A stretch of DNA of 64,000 nt from Omphiscola glabra (GCA_964017045.1 OZ024797.1:12679062-12743061), one strand, 5' to 3'. Counted from the first letter of the stretch, positions 12,901-25,344 are shown. Notes: generated by a model not told the origin, from the letters alone. Program-made: numbers and translations.

Positions 12901-15867
12901 TCAGTGCGCAACTTTATTGCAATATTATAAATTTGTAAAATATTTTTTAATGTTTTGCAAATCATTAGCAATTCCTTTATGTAATCATCAAAGTATATTA
13001 CTGTTAGTTATTTTAAATATAATGCAAGTAAAATTTAATTAATGAGAATCATCACCACTTAGTAAACTGAAAACATATTATTCATATGATTCGCTTTCTC
13101 AATTTCAGAAGCAGTCTTATCAGCAGATTATCTGCTTAAAGAGCTAAAATGAGGACAAGCTGGTTAAACAAAAGTTCACACCATGATTTTCGTTAATAGA
13201 ATAATATACTGAAGCTAATAACAAATACAATAACATACCTCCATGAGGACCATAAAAAAATTTGTATTCACAAAATTGATTACTCTGTGGACATTCAAGA
13301 TGAAGAGTAGCATCCATTTGATGAGCCAAACTTGGATTTGGTGCAAATGGAGGTACCTCATAGGTTATTACTCTTTTGTACAATATTTCCTCTTTCATTG
13401 GCTGATGCTTGTCAGATACCCAACGCTCTTCACCATCAATGTCTGACTTGCAGCTTACATAGACTATATATTTATCTGTAACAAATATAATACAACATTT
13501 TCAGAAAATGTATTGATTCTCTGTAATGCAGTGGCTAAACTAACCCTCAATGTATATGGTAAATTATCGGGTACCGGTACAGTAGTTAAAATGGGATACT
13601 AAAGGGTTTATAATCTGAGAAGACAGCCGGGGTGATAAATTTAATATAAAATCTATTCCATCTAGTAAATAGTAAATTAAAAATATAGCCCCCTCCACCT
13701 TTTTGTCATATAACTATTCTTCTTAGCTTAACACTTTTAGATGGAAACACAACATATGCTATGCTATAATATTTCATATAGGAAAGACAATATTTTAGGA
13801 GGAAAAAATGACAGTTGAGCTTATTTTAATATTATCCTTTAATAAATATTTACCAGGTTCAATAGCTGGACCATCTTCAGTAGTAAATATATCAATATAT
13901 CCACCATATCCGGGTACCATATCCTGACTCAGCTTTAAGATTTTTAGTGATGTTTTTTCACCTAAGTTAGCAAAATATAATAAAATATATATTAGGATGG
14001 TTTAAGAAAGTTTATTTCATCTAAAAATGTTTCTTTTACCCTCAGAATTACTTTAATTCCATTTTCAGAACATCATTAATGATCAAGAGAGACTTGAACT
14101 TTTATATTTTTAATAATAAAAAGAAATGCATGAAACATTACAAAGCCAAAAATTATTTTTAAAAATTAAAATAATACTTAATACTCACTGGCATTTCTAA
14201 CTACATGACTAATGGCATGTAATGATCCATTGAATGGCCCTTGATGACTCTGGACAGTGACAATCACACCCAAACACACTTTTGTTGTGTCAAACTTTCG
14301 AGAAGAGGTATATTTGTCTGTGCACTGTGATAAGCATCGTTCTTTGAGGAGATAAAATAATAATAATAGCAAATGAACAGGACAAACCACAAAATAATAA
14401 ATTATGTTATTATTTAGTTGATTTGATGTAACTATGCAATAAAAAAAATGTTTGAGTTAAAACATATGTTACCTCTGTATGGTGATGGCAGATGACTAGC
14501 CCTGTCACTTAAAACAGACTGAATCTTTGAATATTCATTCTTTTTAGTTTTAATCCTTTCTGTTCGCAAATAAGGGATTCTTAAAGGAATACAAATAGTT
14601 TACGTCAAAAATTATTTATTAATTAAAAAATAAATTAATCAAGAAATTGGTAGGTTATTTTAATATTTTGTGCTATTATATGTACTTTAAAAAAAGAGAT
14701 GATCCAAAAATATATAAGTTATAAGGTTTATGATATATAATTTCAACCAATAAACAAGACCTTTTCTTACTTGATAAGATATACCGACTTAGTTACAGCA
14801 TATTCCTTATCATAAATTCCATCATGGCAGTCTTTTCCAACAAGTCCATTTGGATGAATTAGTTCTCGATTATCAGCATCCGTACAAATTATAACAACAC
14901 GGACTACTTTATCTGAGAGGTTACAGAGCTGTAGAAACATTAAAGAAATAAAATATTTTTAAAATAAAATCTAATGGCTTTCTAACTATTAAAATTAAAA
15001 GTTGTAAAATGCATAATAAATTACTGTAAGTTGGCTTAGGGCGCCTGAGGAAGGAATTTTGTATTTCAAGTAAAAGTATGGCTGGTAAAAGTTATGTTCA
15101 AATTTTGACATGGCAATAACAAAATGCAAAAATGACTATCTGTTTAAAAACATACAGATTAAGGAAAAAAGGATGGTACCTTCAGCGTCATGAATTCTTT
15201 TTCCTGATACTTTTTTCCTGGTCGATTTTCCCCACTATACCTAAACTTTTGATAGCTTATGCACTGAGTGATTTCCACTGAAGGCTTTAGAGCAGGAGAC
15301 TGGAAAGGATTGTTGTGAGCTGCAAGTGAAAGAATTACTTATTCAGCTATAGTTTTTATAACATAAGTTTACACCAAAGAAGCATTGTTTTTCATTTCTG
15401 TACATTATTATTATTATAAGAAGTTTTTTAAAGCGTAGTACCCCAACCTAGGGCTGGGCTCACGACGCTGTACATACAATTAAACAAACATAACCATGAA
15501 CTTAAAAATTAACATACATTAATTAAATAAAACAAAAACAAATGTGTATTCGCCCAACCATTCCATAACTTTTTGAATGTCAAGCCATGGACACCACCCA
15601 GCAGTATTGTCTATTGGTCAAAGGGGGGAATCAGTCAGGATAGTAGAGTTTAAAGAGATGTGTTTTGAGTGCAGTTGAGAGAAAGATCTTTCACCGTATG
15701 TTTTTGTGCGAGTCTTGGGGACAGAAAATAAATATTTAAGTATAGATATAATCATTTCATCACTTCTTTTTTTAAATTTAAAACTTTTAAAATTTATTAC
15801 CATCTGTCAAACTAAGAACATCATCAGTAGTGTACTCTTTTTTCACAATTTTAGCTTTCGGTGCCAT
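9951..15867 (-). CDS. Divergent Rel/NF-kB family transcription factor (no ankyrin repeats)
   Basis: Ten coding exons read on the minus strand: 15801-15867, 15180-15319, 14771-14928, 14473-14579, 14189-14341, 13854-13961, 13239-13475, 12076-12153, 11602-11688 and 9951-11212. All junctions are GT-AG and in phase, giving 798 codons. The N-terminal Rel half shows LVGKDCHDGIYDKEY, the strongest family mark, and AISHVVRN near the hinge. The IPT/dimerisation half starts SLKILKLSQDMVPGYGG and ends CEYKFFYGP. A basic nuclear signal, KPKKR, follows near residue 345. The 421-residue last exon is acidic and serine-rich and carries VKQEPADEE near residue 688, a likely SUMO site. There are no ankyrin repeats, so this is a Dorsal/RelA-like architecture. 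The usual DNA-contact loop (RFRYxCEGxSxG) is changed to KFRYSGENRPG, without the cysteine. The ATG at 15867 is my choice; the frame stays open to the acceptor at 15888, so an upstream exon, perhaps near 18159 (ATGGCGGATCGGGCG), could add residues. Confidence 0.87.
15415..15650. repeat. Interspersed repeat, copy 1 (CTGGGCTCAC family)
   Basis: This stretch shares GGGCTGGGCTCAC, AACATAA(C/T)CATGA, ATGTCAAGCCAT and GGGAATCAGTC.GGATAGTAGAGTTT, in the same order, with 25345-25600. It lies between the first two coding exons of the Rel gene. I see no tRNA-like promoter, terminal inverted repeats or coding sequence, so the class is open; a SINE-like or degraded element is possible. Confidence 0.65.
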
Positions 15868-16344
15868 GCCACGCCCTATTTGTTTTCCCTGGAAAAAAAC
15901 AAAACAATTCAGACCTTATTAATAAAATTATTTTATTTTACTTTATAAGTATTATCTATAGGACATATAGAAAAAAAATCTAAAAAATTAGACAAGTTAA
16001 TTACACTGTATCATATTAAAAACAAGTACAGGACTCTTCCCTAAAAAAACTTATTAGATAATATAACTATTATAAGTATACTTAATAATGGAGATTAGGC
16101 CACAATATAAAAAGTTACCAATGACATATATATGAAGTCTGCTCAGGGATGCATATTTAAAGCTGCGGTGGAAGATCCGAGATTTAGGATTCTTGAAAAT
16201 TATTTAAACTTTTGATATTTTATTCATTTTTATTAATGAACAATTTCAGCTTGATGTATGAGACCTTCTGATTCTCTTTTTTTAAAATTAAAGTACTTAA
16301 AAAATAAAAAGGGTTTCAATCCCAATCCAAATGCATATTTTAAA

Positions 16345-17142
16345 GGAAGTGTCTACACGTCCGGCGCGCCAGACTTTTTATCCCCTGCACTAAACGTCCG
16401 GCGCGCGGGACTTTTTAGTGCGGGAGCTATACGTCCGGCGACCAAGTCACATGATCCCCGTAACAAACCTTATTTCTCAGTACTGACCTAGTTTTAAGAT
16501 AAGGCTGTTCAATATGAACCAGTGTGGTCTTGTAGTAGAGTAGACGCTTATCGACCTTACGATATGTGATAGGTTACGGGATCGAATTTTACCCATTTTT
16601 TCTTATTATTTTAATTAAAAGTATATTTTATATTTAATTTGTTATGTTTCTTTGTAACAGTAGTCAGAGCTTTATGAGATGTTTAACCAATTGTTGAGTC
16701 GGAATCAAATAGTAATACTAGTACGTCTACTAATCTACTACTTACTAGTTAGTTAGTTATTTAAGTATAGGCCGACTAGTTTAATGCTTAGTTTATGTAT
16801 CTCATAGTCATAGCATATGAATATATTAACATGTTCAGTATTTATTTATTATCTAGGGATCGGCTGACTAATATAATATGTAGTTACTGTACATAATAAC
16901 TACACAATATTGGAATATCATATGCAATGCAACTATTTTGCCGGCGACCTCTTGTCACATGACCTGACGGAATAATAACACCTACTAGTCGTCCTGCGGT
17001 CACATGACATATCTTCCACTAGCGGTCACTAGCTCGCCGGAAAAATTTCTCCAACTAGGCGTCCGGCGGTCATGTGACTTGGTCGCCGGACTTTTTATCT
17101 CCCGCACTAAAAGTCCGGCGCGCCGGACGTGTAGACACTGCC
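16345..17142. mobile_element. 798-bp GC-rich inverted-repeat element with 9-bp target duplication
   Basis: The ends are inverse copies: GGAAGTGTCTACACGTCCGG on the left and the inverse of GGCAGTGTCTACACGTCCGG on the right. Both sides carry the same 9 bases, TATTTTAAA (16336-16344 and 17143-17151). The arms continue inwards with repeated GTCCGGCG and TCACATGA modules (for example GGCGACCAAGTCACATGA and its inverse on the right). There is no transposase. Nine-base duplications fit Mutator-like elements, but the family call is an inference. It lies upstream of the first Rel coding exon and is much richer in CpG than its surroundings. Confidence 0.85.
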
Positions 17143-17151
17143 TATTTTAAA

Positions 17152-19900
17152 TTATCTTTCAAAAGAGACACATCTGACCACAGAAGACATAGTTACAGAA
17201 TTCATTTCCTCAGATAAGATTGTTCGGTGACCAACACCCCATTCCCACCCCCTCCCCCCAAAAACACACATTAAAAACTCCTGATTTTGCACCTGTGCCT
17301 TTGTTTCTTGCTCATTTTCCCAAAAATCTAGGGCACATGCAAACCATTGAAATCTCAAGGTGCTGGTTGGTGGAATCACAAATGTCTAAAGTGTTTTGAA
17401 AGGTATTGCTCCACAAATACAATGTATGGAGATTGTTTGTGACTATGATAAGAAATGTTTAAACAAACAAGATTCCATTTGAACATTTTTATTTAAGTAT
17501 CTCAATTATTTCCTCTGAAGTAGCAGATCAGACAAGTGATTCTCAAAGTCAAAGTAAGTAGGCATTTGTTGTTGTTCATTTGAATTTGCGGAATAAAAAA
17601 AAAAGTGACAAGCTTTAGTTTTTAAATTCTATTAATTGTTGTGGCTTCACAAAACTGAATTCATTAAAATGTAATCAAAATAAAATTCAATAATAGTAAT
17701 AGTTACAGGTACAAAAATATGGTTTACTTTTTCAATTTTAAAACTAAAGCCATGAATCAAATTTTAATAAATAAATAATAATGGTTTAAATAGTTTAAAC
17801 TTGATGAATCAGATTGTAACTGTCTGATCTGATGAGAGTGAGTTCAGTTTACTCATTGAAAGTAAAATTGTTATTTGAATTTTGACGAATTGGTGATTAT
17901 TTTTGGACAATTTTGGTTTTATTGTTTTTTTGTTTAGACTTAGAGTTTAGCGTAATTCTAGTTAACTCGGTACCAATTTCAGCGTTATTGCCAAAAGTAT
18001 AGGCCTATTACAATTAATTTTCAATAATTAAACCACTCACTGGCAATTAAAATACACTCTGTAAGTTTCAAACCATTGTTATAACCCATATAAACAAATA
18101 CATAAGTACAAATAAAAGTAAGTAACTCCAATTTCCAACGGCAACGCCCGATCCGCCATTGACTGACGGGGCATTCCGAGTTCCCTCTGGCCTGGTTATT
18201 GCTGCTACTTTCCATGCCCTTGACGATGAAACTCTTACCCGTATTCGCTTCATCTTTCAAATTTGTATTCACAGAAAGCACAGTCTGTTGCGTCAATGTC
18301 AGTACAATTCCAAGATAACAAGTTTTTATGGTGTATCAAGTTGTGAAAATGAATATATAACTGGTCGTATTCTCTAGGATCATATCAGACCAAAATGGCT
18401 GGGGCTCGGGTTTTTCCTCAAGAATGCATCTAAAATTAGCAAACATCAAATTCCCGTCAGGCTGTGGAAGGCGAACTATTTCCGCAAAATTTCATTGGCC
18501 AGTGACCAAATTGAAGGGGGAAAACCCAAAAGTTTGACGTTTGTTTCTTCCACAACAGACACGATCATCCCACCCCGTTTAGGGAAACTCACGAGCGCTC
18601 CCTTATTACATTATGTACCGTTTATTTCTGGTGAGCCTTAATTAATGAGCATAATGGGGATTCTATCAGATTCGAATCTGTGTCATTTGGCATAGGAAAT
18701 GGACGGTCCACCCTGGGCGGCACTTTTGGGGTGTCATTTTCGGTATGTTTCAGCTTGCAAATTTGAAGGATAAGTAAGTAGTTTTCGTCAGAATTTCACA
18801 TTGACAGTTCAGGAGGCTGGAAAATGCCGCAATTTTTTTTTTTTACATGAAATGAACTGCTATTACTTTGAAAATAGCCATCGCATGAGCCCTGAATCAC
18901 CAGACACCCCAGTGGGCGCCTCAGATATTTAATCTGCTAGCCAAGCAACAACCAATTCGGTACTTTTTGGATTTCTTGGGATTTAAAAAAAAATAAAAAT
19001 AATATTTTTTTAAATATTACTTTGACATTTAAAAAAAGGTTCTCCTGAACCAGTTCCAGGACACTTACAAAGGAGCCCAAAGTTGTAATGTGATTTCTTT
19101 TTTTTTTTTTTTCTTTTTTTTAAAGAGAAATAATTTTAAATTTCATTGAATAATAAATAACGATATACACCAAAAGTGACAGGGGACTTCCAAAAGTCAC
19201 GCGATGGATCTGGAAAAAGAGATTGCTTAATTCTATTTTTCCACCTATTATTTAGAATACATACACACAAAAATATTAAATAATGGGATGAAAATAAGAA
19301 GAAACGTCATTTAGAAAATGAAGTGAAGGTTTAAAAAAAACAAATTTTTAAAATGAACCTGTTGTACCAGCGGGATGGTTAGGCTATATTAAGGATTTTC
19401 TAATTTTTTGCCGAAACCAAACCGAAAGATTCAGGTACCGGTATTTCGAAACTGCGTACCGGTTTGGGGGGAGGAGTATCGATGTATTTGATTTTTATTT
19501 TAAAAATTATATTATCGTGAATTTTAATAGATAAACATCTAATGAATACTCTGGTTTTTACCATTTGAAATCTAAAGTGTAAATAAAGTTGTTAAAATTT
19601 GTTTTAAAGTAGTGTGGTAATAGAAAATGTTACCTTGGGGGGGGGGGGGGGGATGTTCTTGCAAAATAAGCCCTTGGACGCCCTTTGCTTTCATGATAAA
19701 ACGCTACCAAATACATATGTGGTATTGATCGAAAGCTCAGCCGATGTATTGTTAATTGCTATGGCCCTGTAAAATGTTCCGATCAAAGCCTTGAAGGAAC
19801 TCTTTGTTCTACAAACCCGCACATTAAAACTTTGAAACATGCGTTTTTATTGGTCGACATTTAAAGTTTTCGTTTATCCGCAATTTAAATCATTTATCTG
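17152..19900. other. Gene-poor stretch upstream of the Rel gene
   Basis: No gene can be supported. A GC-richer patch at 18130-18200 holds, on the minus strand, CAATGGCGGATCGGGCG and might be a promoter or first exon of the Rel gene. The 18660-18740 part resembles the inner sequence of the MITE at 49376-49562 (GGTCCACCCTGGGC). The rest is AT-rich with homopolymer runs (T at 19095, G at 19640). Confidence 0.5.
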
Positions 19901-20109
19901 CTAAGGCAGCGGTTCTCAACCCTGTTGGGTAGGGCAGGGGGCATTTGCGCCCCCCCCCTCTAAATTTGCAGGTTGTTTTTCTATTGCCATGTAATGAGAC
20001 GACTCCTGTAATAACAATTTAACAAGCCGACCAAGTTTTAGCTTTGCATCTCCCCCACCCCCCGAAAAACCACTGAAAGGACGCCCCGATGGGCATAGTC
20101 TACAGTAGC

Positions 20110-20400
20110 TGATTTATCATTTTCATCTAGCGGAATTGATATACCAGACAAGTCAACATCATCCTAATCTAACCATTCAGCACTTAAAATAGAAGCATTG
20201 TCGGTGTGAGTAATAATTGCCATAAGCTCTCTCTGTCTCCTTGCAGCTACTCGCATTGGTCAAATCCTTTTTTGTTGAGGAGCAGGTGCTAATTTCTTAT
20301 GCTCAAGAGTGCATTGTCGGTGTTGTTGAAAATGCTTTTTAAACATGACTTGTGAAGAAAAATAGATGTTACAAATTTTGCAAATCCATTCAAGCAGCGA
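20110..20400 (-). pseudogene. Broken C2H2 zinc-finger coding fragment
   Basis: The minus strand reads a classical finger, C-x2-C-x12-H-x3-H (CKIC ... HFQQH), then a basic segment (RVAARRQREL) and an acidic tail (SGISIPLDENDKSATV). Two in-frame stops interrupt it (in the codons after QQKRI and after EWLD). A hAT-like end, CAGCGGTTCTCAAC, lies at 19907, so it may belong to a decayed transposon. It could also be a retrocopy of a zinc-finger gene. Confidence 0.5.
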
Positions 20401-20699
20401 TGTTATTATTGTTACTCACTTTACTCTCCCCTAATTCTCAAAATATCGTATTCCTACTCTATCAATATCATTTATCTATACTGCACATGGCACTTGAACC
20501 TTGTCCTTGTTCCATACCCGCAACATGATCGCAAACTTACCACTCTAGTCATCTGCGACAAACAGAATCTACAGGTGAAGTGAGGCCAACCTTTGACTTC
20601 TCTTGCACTAGCAAAGTGTGCTAACATTCTGACCAGCCATCTGCAGTGCACAGACAGACACACATTTAACTAATCTTATATTGTTAAAAGCCTACAAAT

Positions 20700-21220
20700 T
20701 GTATGACTATTTACACTCATTAATCTTTTTAAAATAATGTAATAACCATTCAATTTTTAATATTAAAATTTTAATAGAGAAAACATGATTGTTGACGTCA
20801 ACTAATCTACCCCCCCCCCCCTCTTTTGTCAACAACTGTCAAACATAACATGCAGAAGGTCTACTATATAATGATTATTATATGAAACAGTCATACATTG
20901 ACACGGTTGTGAAGGTTTGTGAATTAAATTAAAGGCTATTGTATGCCTAATAATAGACAAAATTGAAATAAATATTTATATATTTTAATATTACTAAAGG
21001 TTTCGTCATTCCTTTACATTTGTGTCCCTGTGTCCAATATTTTAACATTTTTTTTGGTCAATGACAACGTTTATCAGCATGATAATGACGAATTTCAATA
21101 AAATTAATGAATTGAATAAGCCTAAGGTTCCCTAATTTGTTTTTTTAATTTAAATTTTAAAACAAAAATAATAAGGGAAATGTTACCATTCCCTAGGTTA
21201 TTTTTTTCACAATACTATTC
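20700..21220. other. AT-rich spacer with a copy of the transposon's outer flank
   Basis: No gene is seen. From about 21057 to 21180 the sequence (GAATAAGCCTAAGGTTCCC and its surroundings) matches, in direct orientation, the sequence just outside the right end of the 21240-24574 transposon (24608-24690). Confidence 0.6.
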
Positions 21221-21824
21221 TCCATTGATGATAACATTTGAAGACCACAAGGGAAAAAACGGCAGGGTCACATAATTGTAGTTTTGAGATATTTCATTTT
21301 TAAAGTTCAAAACCCTGTACAGTAAAAATGTTTAAACAAAATGACATTTTTTAAATGCATTTCACAAGAGTGTCCATTTTTCAGAGTTATTTAATAGATA
21401 ATGTTATTCAATCTTGAATGTAACATGCTTTTTTTCATTATAGTAGAGAGTAGGGTCAAAATGGACTCTGCTGTTTTTTCCCTTGCAGTCGTTTATAAAG
21501 GTTTGATTATTGATACCCATCTATGTAAATCTATTTTATAAGTAAATATTCACATTTAGGCAAATCCTTTTTCTCTATACTATAAGAATAATATGGATCA
21601 TGGCTATAACTATTACTTTAAAAAATTAATTATTATGAATTTAACCTGGCTATCAGGTTAAAAATCATACTTTCTGATGTGCTTCTTACAATTTTGGCAC
21701 AATATTTTTAGCTTATTTTCACTAGCAACTAGCAGGTGCTGTATGAACTAAAGAGACTAACACACAAAGATAGCAAAACAGACACTCGGAAATAGAGAGA
21801 CCAGGGGAGTCAGACGTAGAATAA

Positions 21825-21935
21825 GAGTTATATCGACAGTGAGAGAGACAGACATACAACATACAGAGATGGAGTGACATCGAGAGAGACAGACATACAA
21901 CATACAGAGATAGACAGAGAGAGAGACAGACATAC
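21825..21935. repeat. GA-rich tandem repeat inside the transposon
   Basis: Imperfect copies of GAGAGAGACAGACATACAACATACAGAGAT. Open frames in it are low-complexity artefacts. Confidence 0.8.
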
Positions 21936-22011
21936 ACACAATAATTAACTGAATACAACAAAACAAGGGTGTATTCTGATTTTAAAAATATAAATTTATT
22001 TTATATATCTT

Positions 22012-24284
22012 TTAGTCCAAGTCATCGTGATCATGTTCGTCTGCTTTGTTTTCTTTTGGTAGGGAATCAAAAAATTCAGGTCTGTTGGTGAACTTTTTAA
22101 GGACCTGTAAGTCTTTAAATTTTGCCACTGAAATAGACAGTTGCTCTGTATACAAGTTTAAAGGCTCCACAATTGTTCCAACTTTTTTGTTAATTCTAAA
22201 ATTAGTGTTTATGGTGGTTTTTAAAAATGCACCATTCCAAGAGTCTCTGTGAGCCATTATTCCAGGAGCATCTACAGAAAATAAAACTTCTCGAAGAGGT
22301 CTTGTGGGGATAGGGCATCCAGCTTTATAATGAGGCTTTACTACATCCGTTATACCTTTTATCATTGTTTGTTGAAGTTCGATCACATGAAAAGGGGTTG
22401 GGTTCTTCCTTGCATTTTTAAAAATGTCAATCCAATCTGAGGGAACATTTGCCAGTGACTTGCAGTTAACAAGACCCATGTCTTTGTCGCACTCTAAATA
22501 AGAGTGACCTCTTTCAGGAAATGAAATTTTAATCGAGTTAAATCTTTTTTTATGTTGAATGAGGTAATCAAGGAAACGAATTACTGTGTAATTTTTATTT
22601 TGACCAGCACATGAGTCACAAAATAACTCTAAGTGTCTGACTGCTGGACTCAAATGATTCATGAAAAAATCCAGTAACATTGATGTGACCTCATCTGCAC
22701 CCTTTTTTGCCACTGTTTCATCATAGCCATAGATGAATACATCTTTACTTGAGAGCACATGAATATTAAATGAAAAAAATGAAAGCTTCCTTCTGTAGTA
22801 AAAATCATTGCTAGAATTGTTGGGTACATTTAAATTTTTATTAAAATCAAATGCAATAGCTGCAAATGTTACTTCATGTGTGGCTTTTATTCTAGCTTCT
22901 CGTTTTCTTCTATAAAATGTTTCAGCCTTTCTCTGGTGGACATCTTTTTCAATTCCTAATTCTTTCAATTTGAATTTCAATTCTTGTGAATCAGACTTTA
23001 CACTTAAAATATCCTTAGAAATTATTTCTATTTTCACTTTAAGATCATCACACTTTGAACATGTGTCAGTTCTAGGGTAGCCAAATGAAATATTAAAATC
23101 ATTATTAAAAATTGTCCGATATGTCTCGTAACAAAGTTTACTTTCTGGGTACTGAATCAAAAACATGTTGAACATTCTGTTTATGTTTAATTCTTCTGGT
23201 AAATAAAGACGCCTTGTTTTTTCTTGGGAATAATGAGACTGCCTTCCTCTAAATGACTTAATATGGTCCCGAATTCTTTGACGCAGGTCATCAGTTAGCT
23301 TATGGGGTCTGTTTTTGTGAGTACCTCTGAGATCTTTTGGTGGCTCACCTGACAATGAAAAGAAATAAAGGAACTTGTTAAATTATGTTTTGTAAAACAA
23401 ATATCTTTAAATATCTAACTGGGACATATGATTTTTATTTTAAACAACATTGCTCACAAATAATTTTTTTAAAATTCTAGTTAAATGCATTTAACTTAAG
23501 TAATAATAGAAATAGATCTAGTTTTTAGATATTTTGCCTATGCCTATGACAATACTATAGCAGCATAGCCCTATATGATATATGACTATAGACAATATGA
23601 TATAGACTCCACAGTGTAACTCTTTATCATTATCATTGAACCATTATTACTAATTTAAAGTTAATTATTAATAAAGACTGGGCGGTAGGCTTATTGCCAC
23701 CTATGTACTGATAGCGAATTATTAAAATGTAAATCTTAATTGAAAGTGCTGGTGAATGCTTTTAAAATCTTTATTAGTTTTCAAAATAGTTTTAAAAAGG
23801 AATAATAATGAATACATGTAAATTGTAAACTAATGATGGTAAACCTACCCGTAGATGATAAACTCCTTTTGATTGTCTCTACTCGGCCTTTCTTGATGCC
23901 GAATATTGAAATGAATGCTTGGAAGCACACTCTAACGAACTCCTCGCCACCATTCTTTGCAAATACTTTATATGTATAGCTGCTATTATTAAAGCTAGGT
24001 TCATCTTTCCTTGGTCTCCTTCTAGACACATTACATACTGCTATATGCCCAGCAAGGAAAGAGTCCTGTAATTCTTTGCTCGATAGCGAGTTGAATGAAT
24101 TCAATTATGTAGCTCTGTCATCTTCTTTAACCATTTCAAAACACCTAAATCTAGTGCATTTGCAATCTTGTTCTGTTGTGTGAGCGGACAGTTTTTGGTT
24201 TTTTCGTATTTCTTTTAATCTGCCTTCAATTTTTCTTTTCTTCGGTTTATCAGTAAGTTCAGCGTGTTCATCATCATTCGCCAT
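22012..24284 (-). pseudogene. DUF7869-like transposase, two exons, one in-frame stop
   Basis: Exon 1 is 23849-24284 and exon 2 is 22012-23348, with a GT-AG intron and kept phase (591 codons counting the stop). Codon 60 is TAA (24105-24107); otherwise the frame is open, so the copy is nearly intact. The N-terminus has a basic nuclear signal (KPKKRKIEGR) and a small cysteine cluster (CKCTRFRC). Then come RRRPRKDEPS and VCFQAFISIFGI, a start typical of this family. Exon 2 has CSKC near residue 242 and an RNase-H-like core: AFDFNKN (D313), FCDSCAGQNKN (D390) and RGHSYLECDKDMG (H427, D433). I read these aspartates as the likely catalytic set. The domain call is from memory of the family; no function is proven. 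The inverted repeats around it support a transposase role. Confidence 0.8.
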
Positions 24285-24574
24285 CTTTAAAATTTGTTTA
24301 CCCTAAAGCTGACGCGCATTGGACCTTTAAATCACGTGACTTCAAATGTCACATGATACCAGTGACTTAGCCTTCTTTTCCATTGTAAACATTGGACTCT
24401 GCTTCTTTTTCCATTGTAAACTGATTTTTCGTTTCCATTTTTCTTATGGACTTAGTCATTTTTTCCCCTTTAAACTTAATTCAGAGCCTTCTATTTTTAA
24501 CTAACTATCAGTCAGGGGTGATAACTAAAAATTTTTAAAAATGTGACTCTGCCGTTTTTTCCCTTGTGGTCTTC

Positions 24575-25340
24575 ATTTATGACAATGATAATCATAAATC
24601 AAAATGAATGTCCCATATGAATGAAATGAATAAACCTAAGGTTCCCACATTTTATTTTTGAAAAAAATTAAAACAAACACAATACATAATAATATAGCCA
24701 TGTCCTTAGTACCATGCCCTTAGTATGATGCCCTTAGTACCATGCCCTTAATTATTTTTTTTTTCAACAAAACATTTTGACAGTAACCAGGTTGTGTAGG
24801 AAGCAGTACGCACTATATGGACCCAAATCAGGGCCACCTTAAGGCATGGTCACACAGCACACTTGCCTAGGGCCTCACGCCTCTAGGGGGTCTCAGAGCT
24901 CTAGGGGGTCTCATGGCTCTAAGGGGCCTCACGCCTCTAGGGGGCCTCAGAGCTCTTGGGGGCCTCAGAGCTCTAGGGGGCCTCAGAGCTCTAGGGGGCC
25001 TCAGAGCTCTAGGGGGGGCCTCACGCTTTTAGCGACATTGTGCTGCCAATATTGTTAACGAATATCGACTTATTTGGCGATTTATTTTGCCTTCAAAATG
25101 CAGGTAATAAATCAAATAGTCAAATACAAAAGGCGCCATAAGTGCAGCATTTGGTCATTAAAAATAAATAATGTTATTTGTGAAAAATTTCAATTAAACC
25201 TTTTAAGTTGCTGCATTTGTTTGGCGACTCGTACAGTTTACATCTTCCCTCAGATAAATCACACATTAATAAATATCTGATTTCTTTTGTGAATATTTCC
25301 TATCTTCTTTTTTATAGTATTTAGTATTATATTATTATAA
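24575..25340. other. Gene-free stretch right of the transposon, with an 18-bp GC-rich tandem array
   Basis: 24865-25025 holds about eight units of CCTCAGAGCTCTAGGGGG (18 bp). A hAT-like start, CAGGGCCACCTTAAGGC, occurs at 24829, but I found no matching end with a target duplication. The open frame across the array (SSRGPQ repeats) is an artefact of the repeat. Confidence 0.7.
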
Positions 25341-25344
25341 TTTA

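Larger units (their letters stand above)
21240..24574 (-). mobile_element. 3.3-kb DNA transposon with 33-bp terminal inverted repeats
   Basis: The left end 21240-21272 and right end 24542-24574 are inverse copies over 33 bp with one mismatch (core GACCACAAGGGAAAAAACGG). Weaker inverse similarity continues outward for about 20 bp, so the true tips may lie slightly further out; I could not fix a target duplication. A further copy of the right-end motif (CTGCTGTTTTTTCCCTTGC) lies inside at 21467-21487. The body carries the two-exon transposase gene at 22012-24284. Confidence 0.8.

Noticed and set aside
18021..18296. 91-codon frame as first exon of the Rel gene
   Set aside because: I could not find a convincing donor that joins in phase to the acceptor at 15888. 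Kept only as a possible promoter or 5' exon.
24846..25058. Frame with SSRGPQ repeats resembling collagen-like protein
   Set aside because: Low-complexity translation of an 18-bp array; no collagen Gly-X-Y register.
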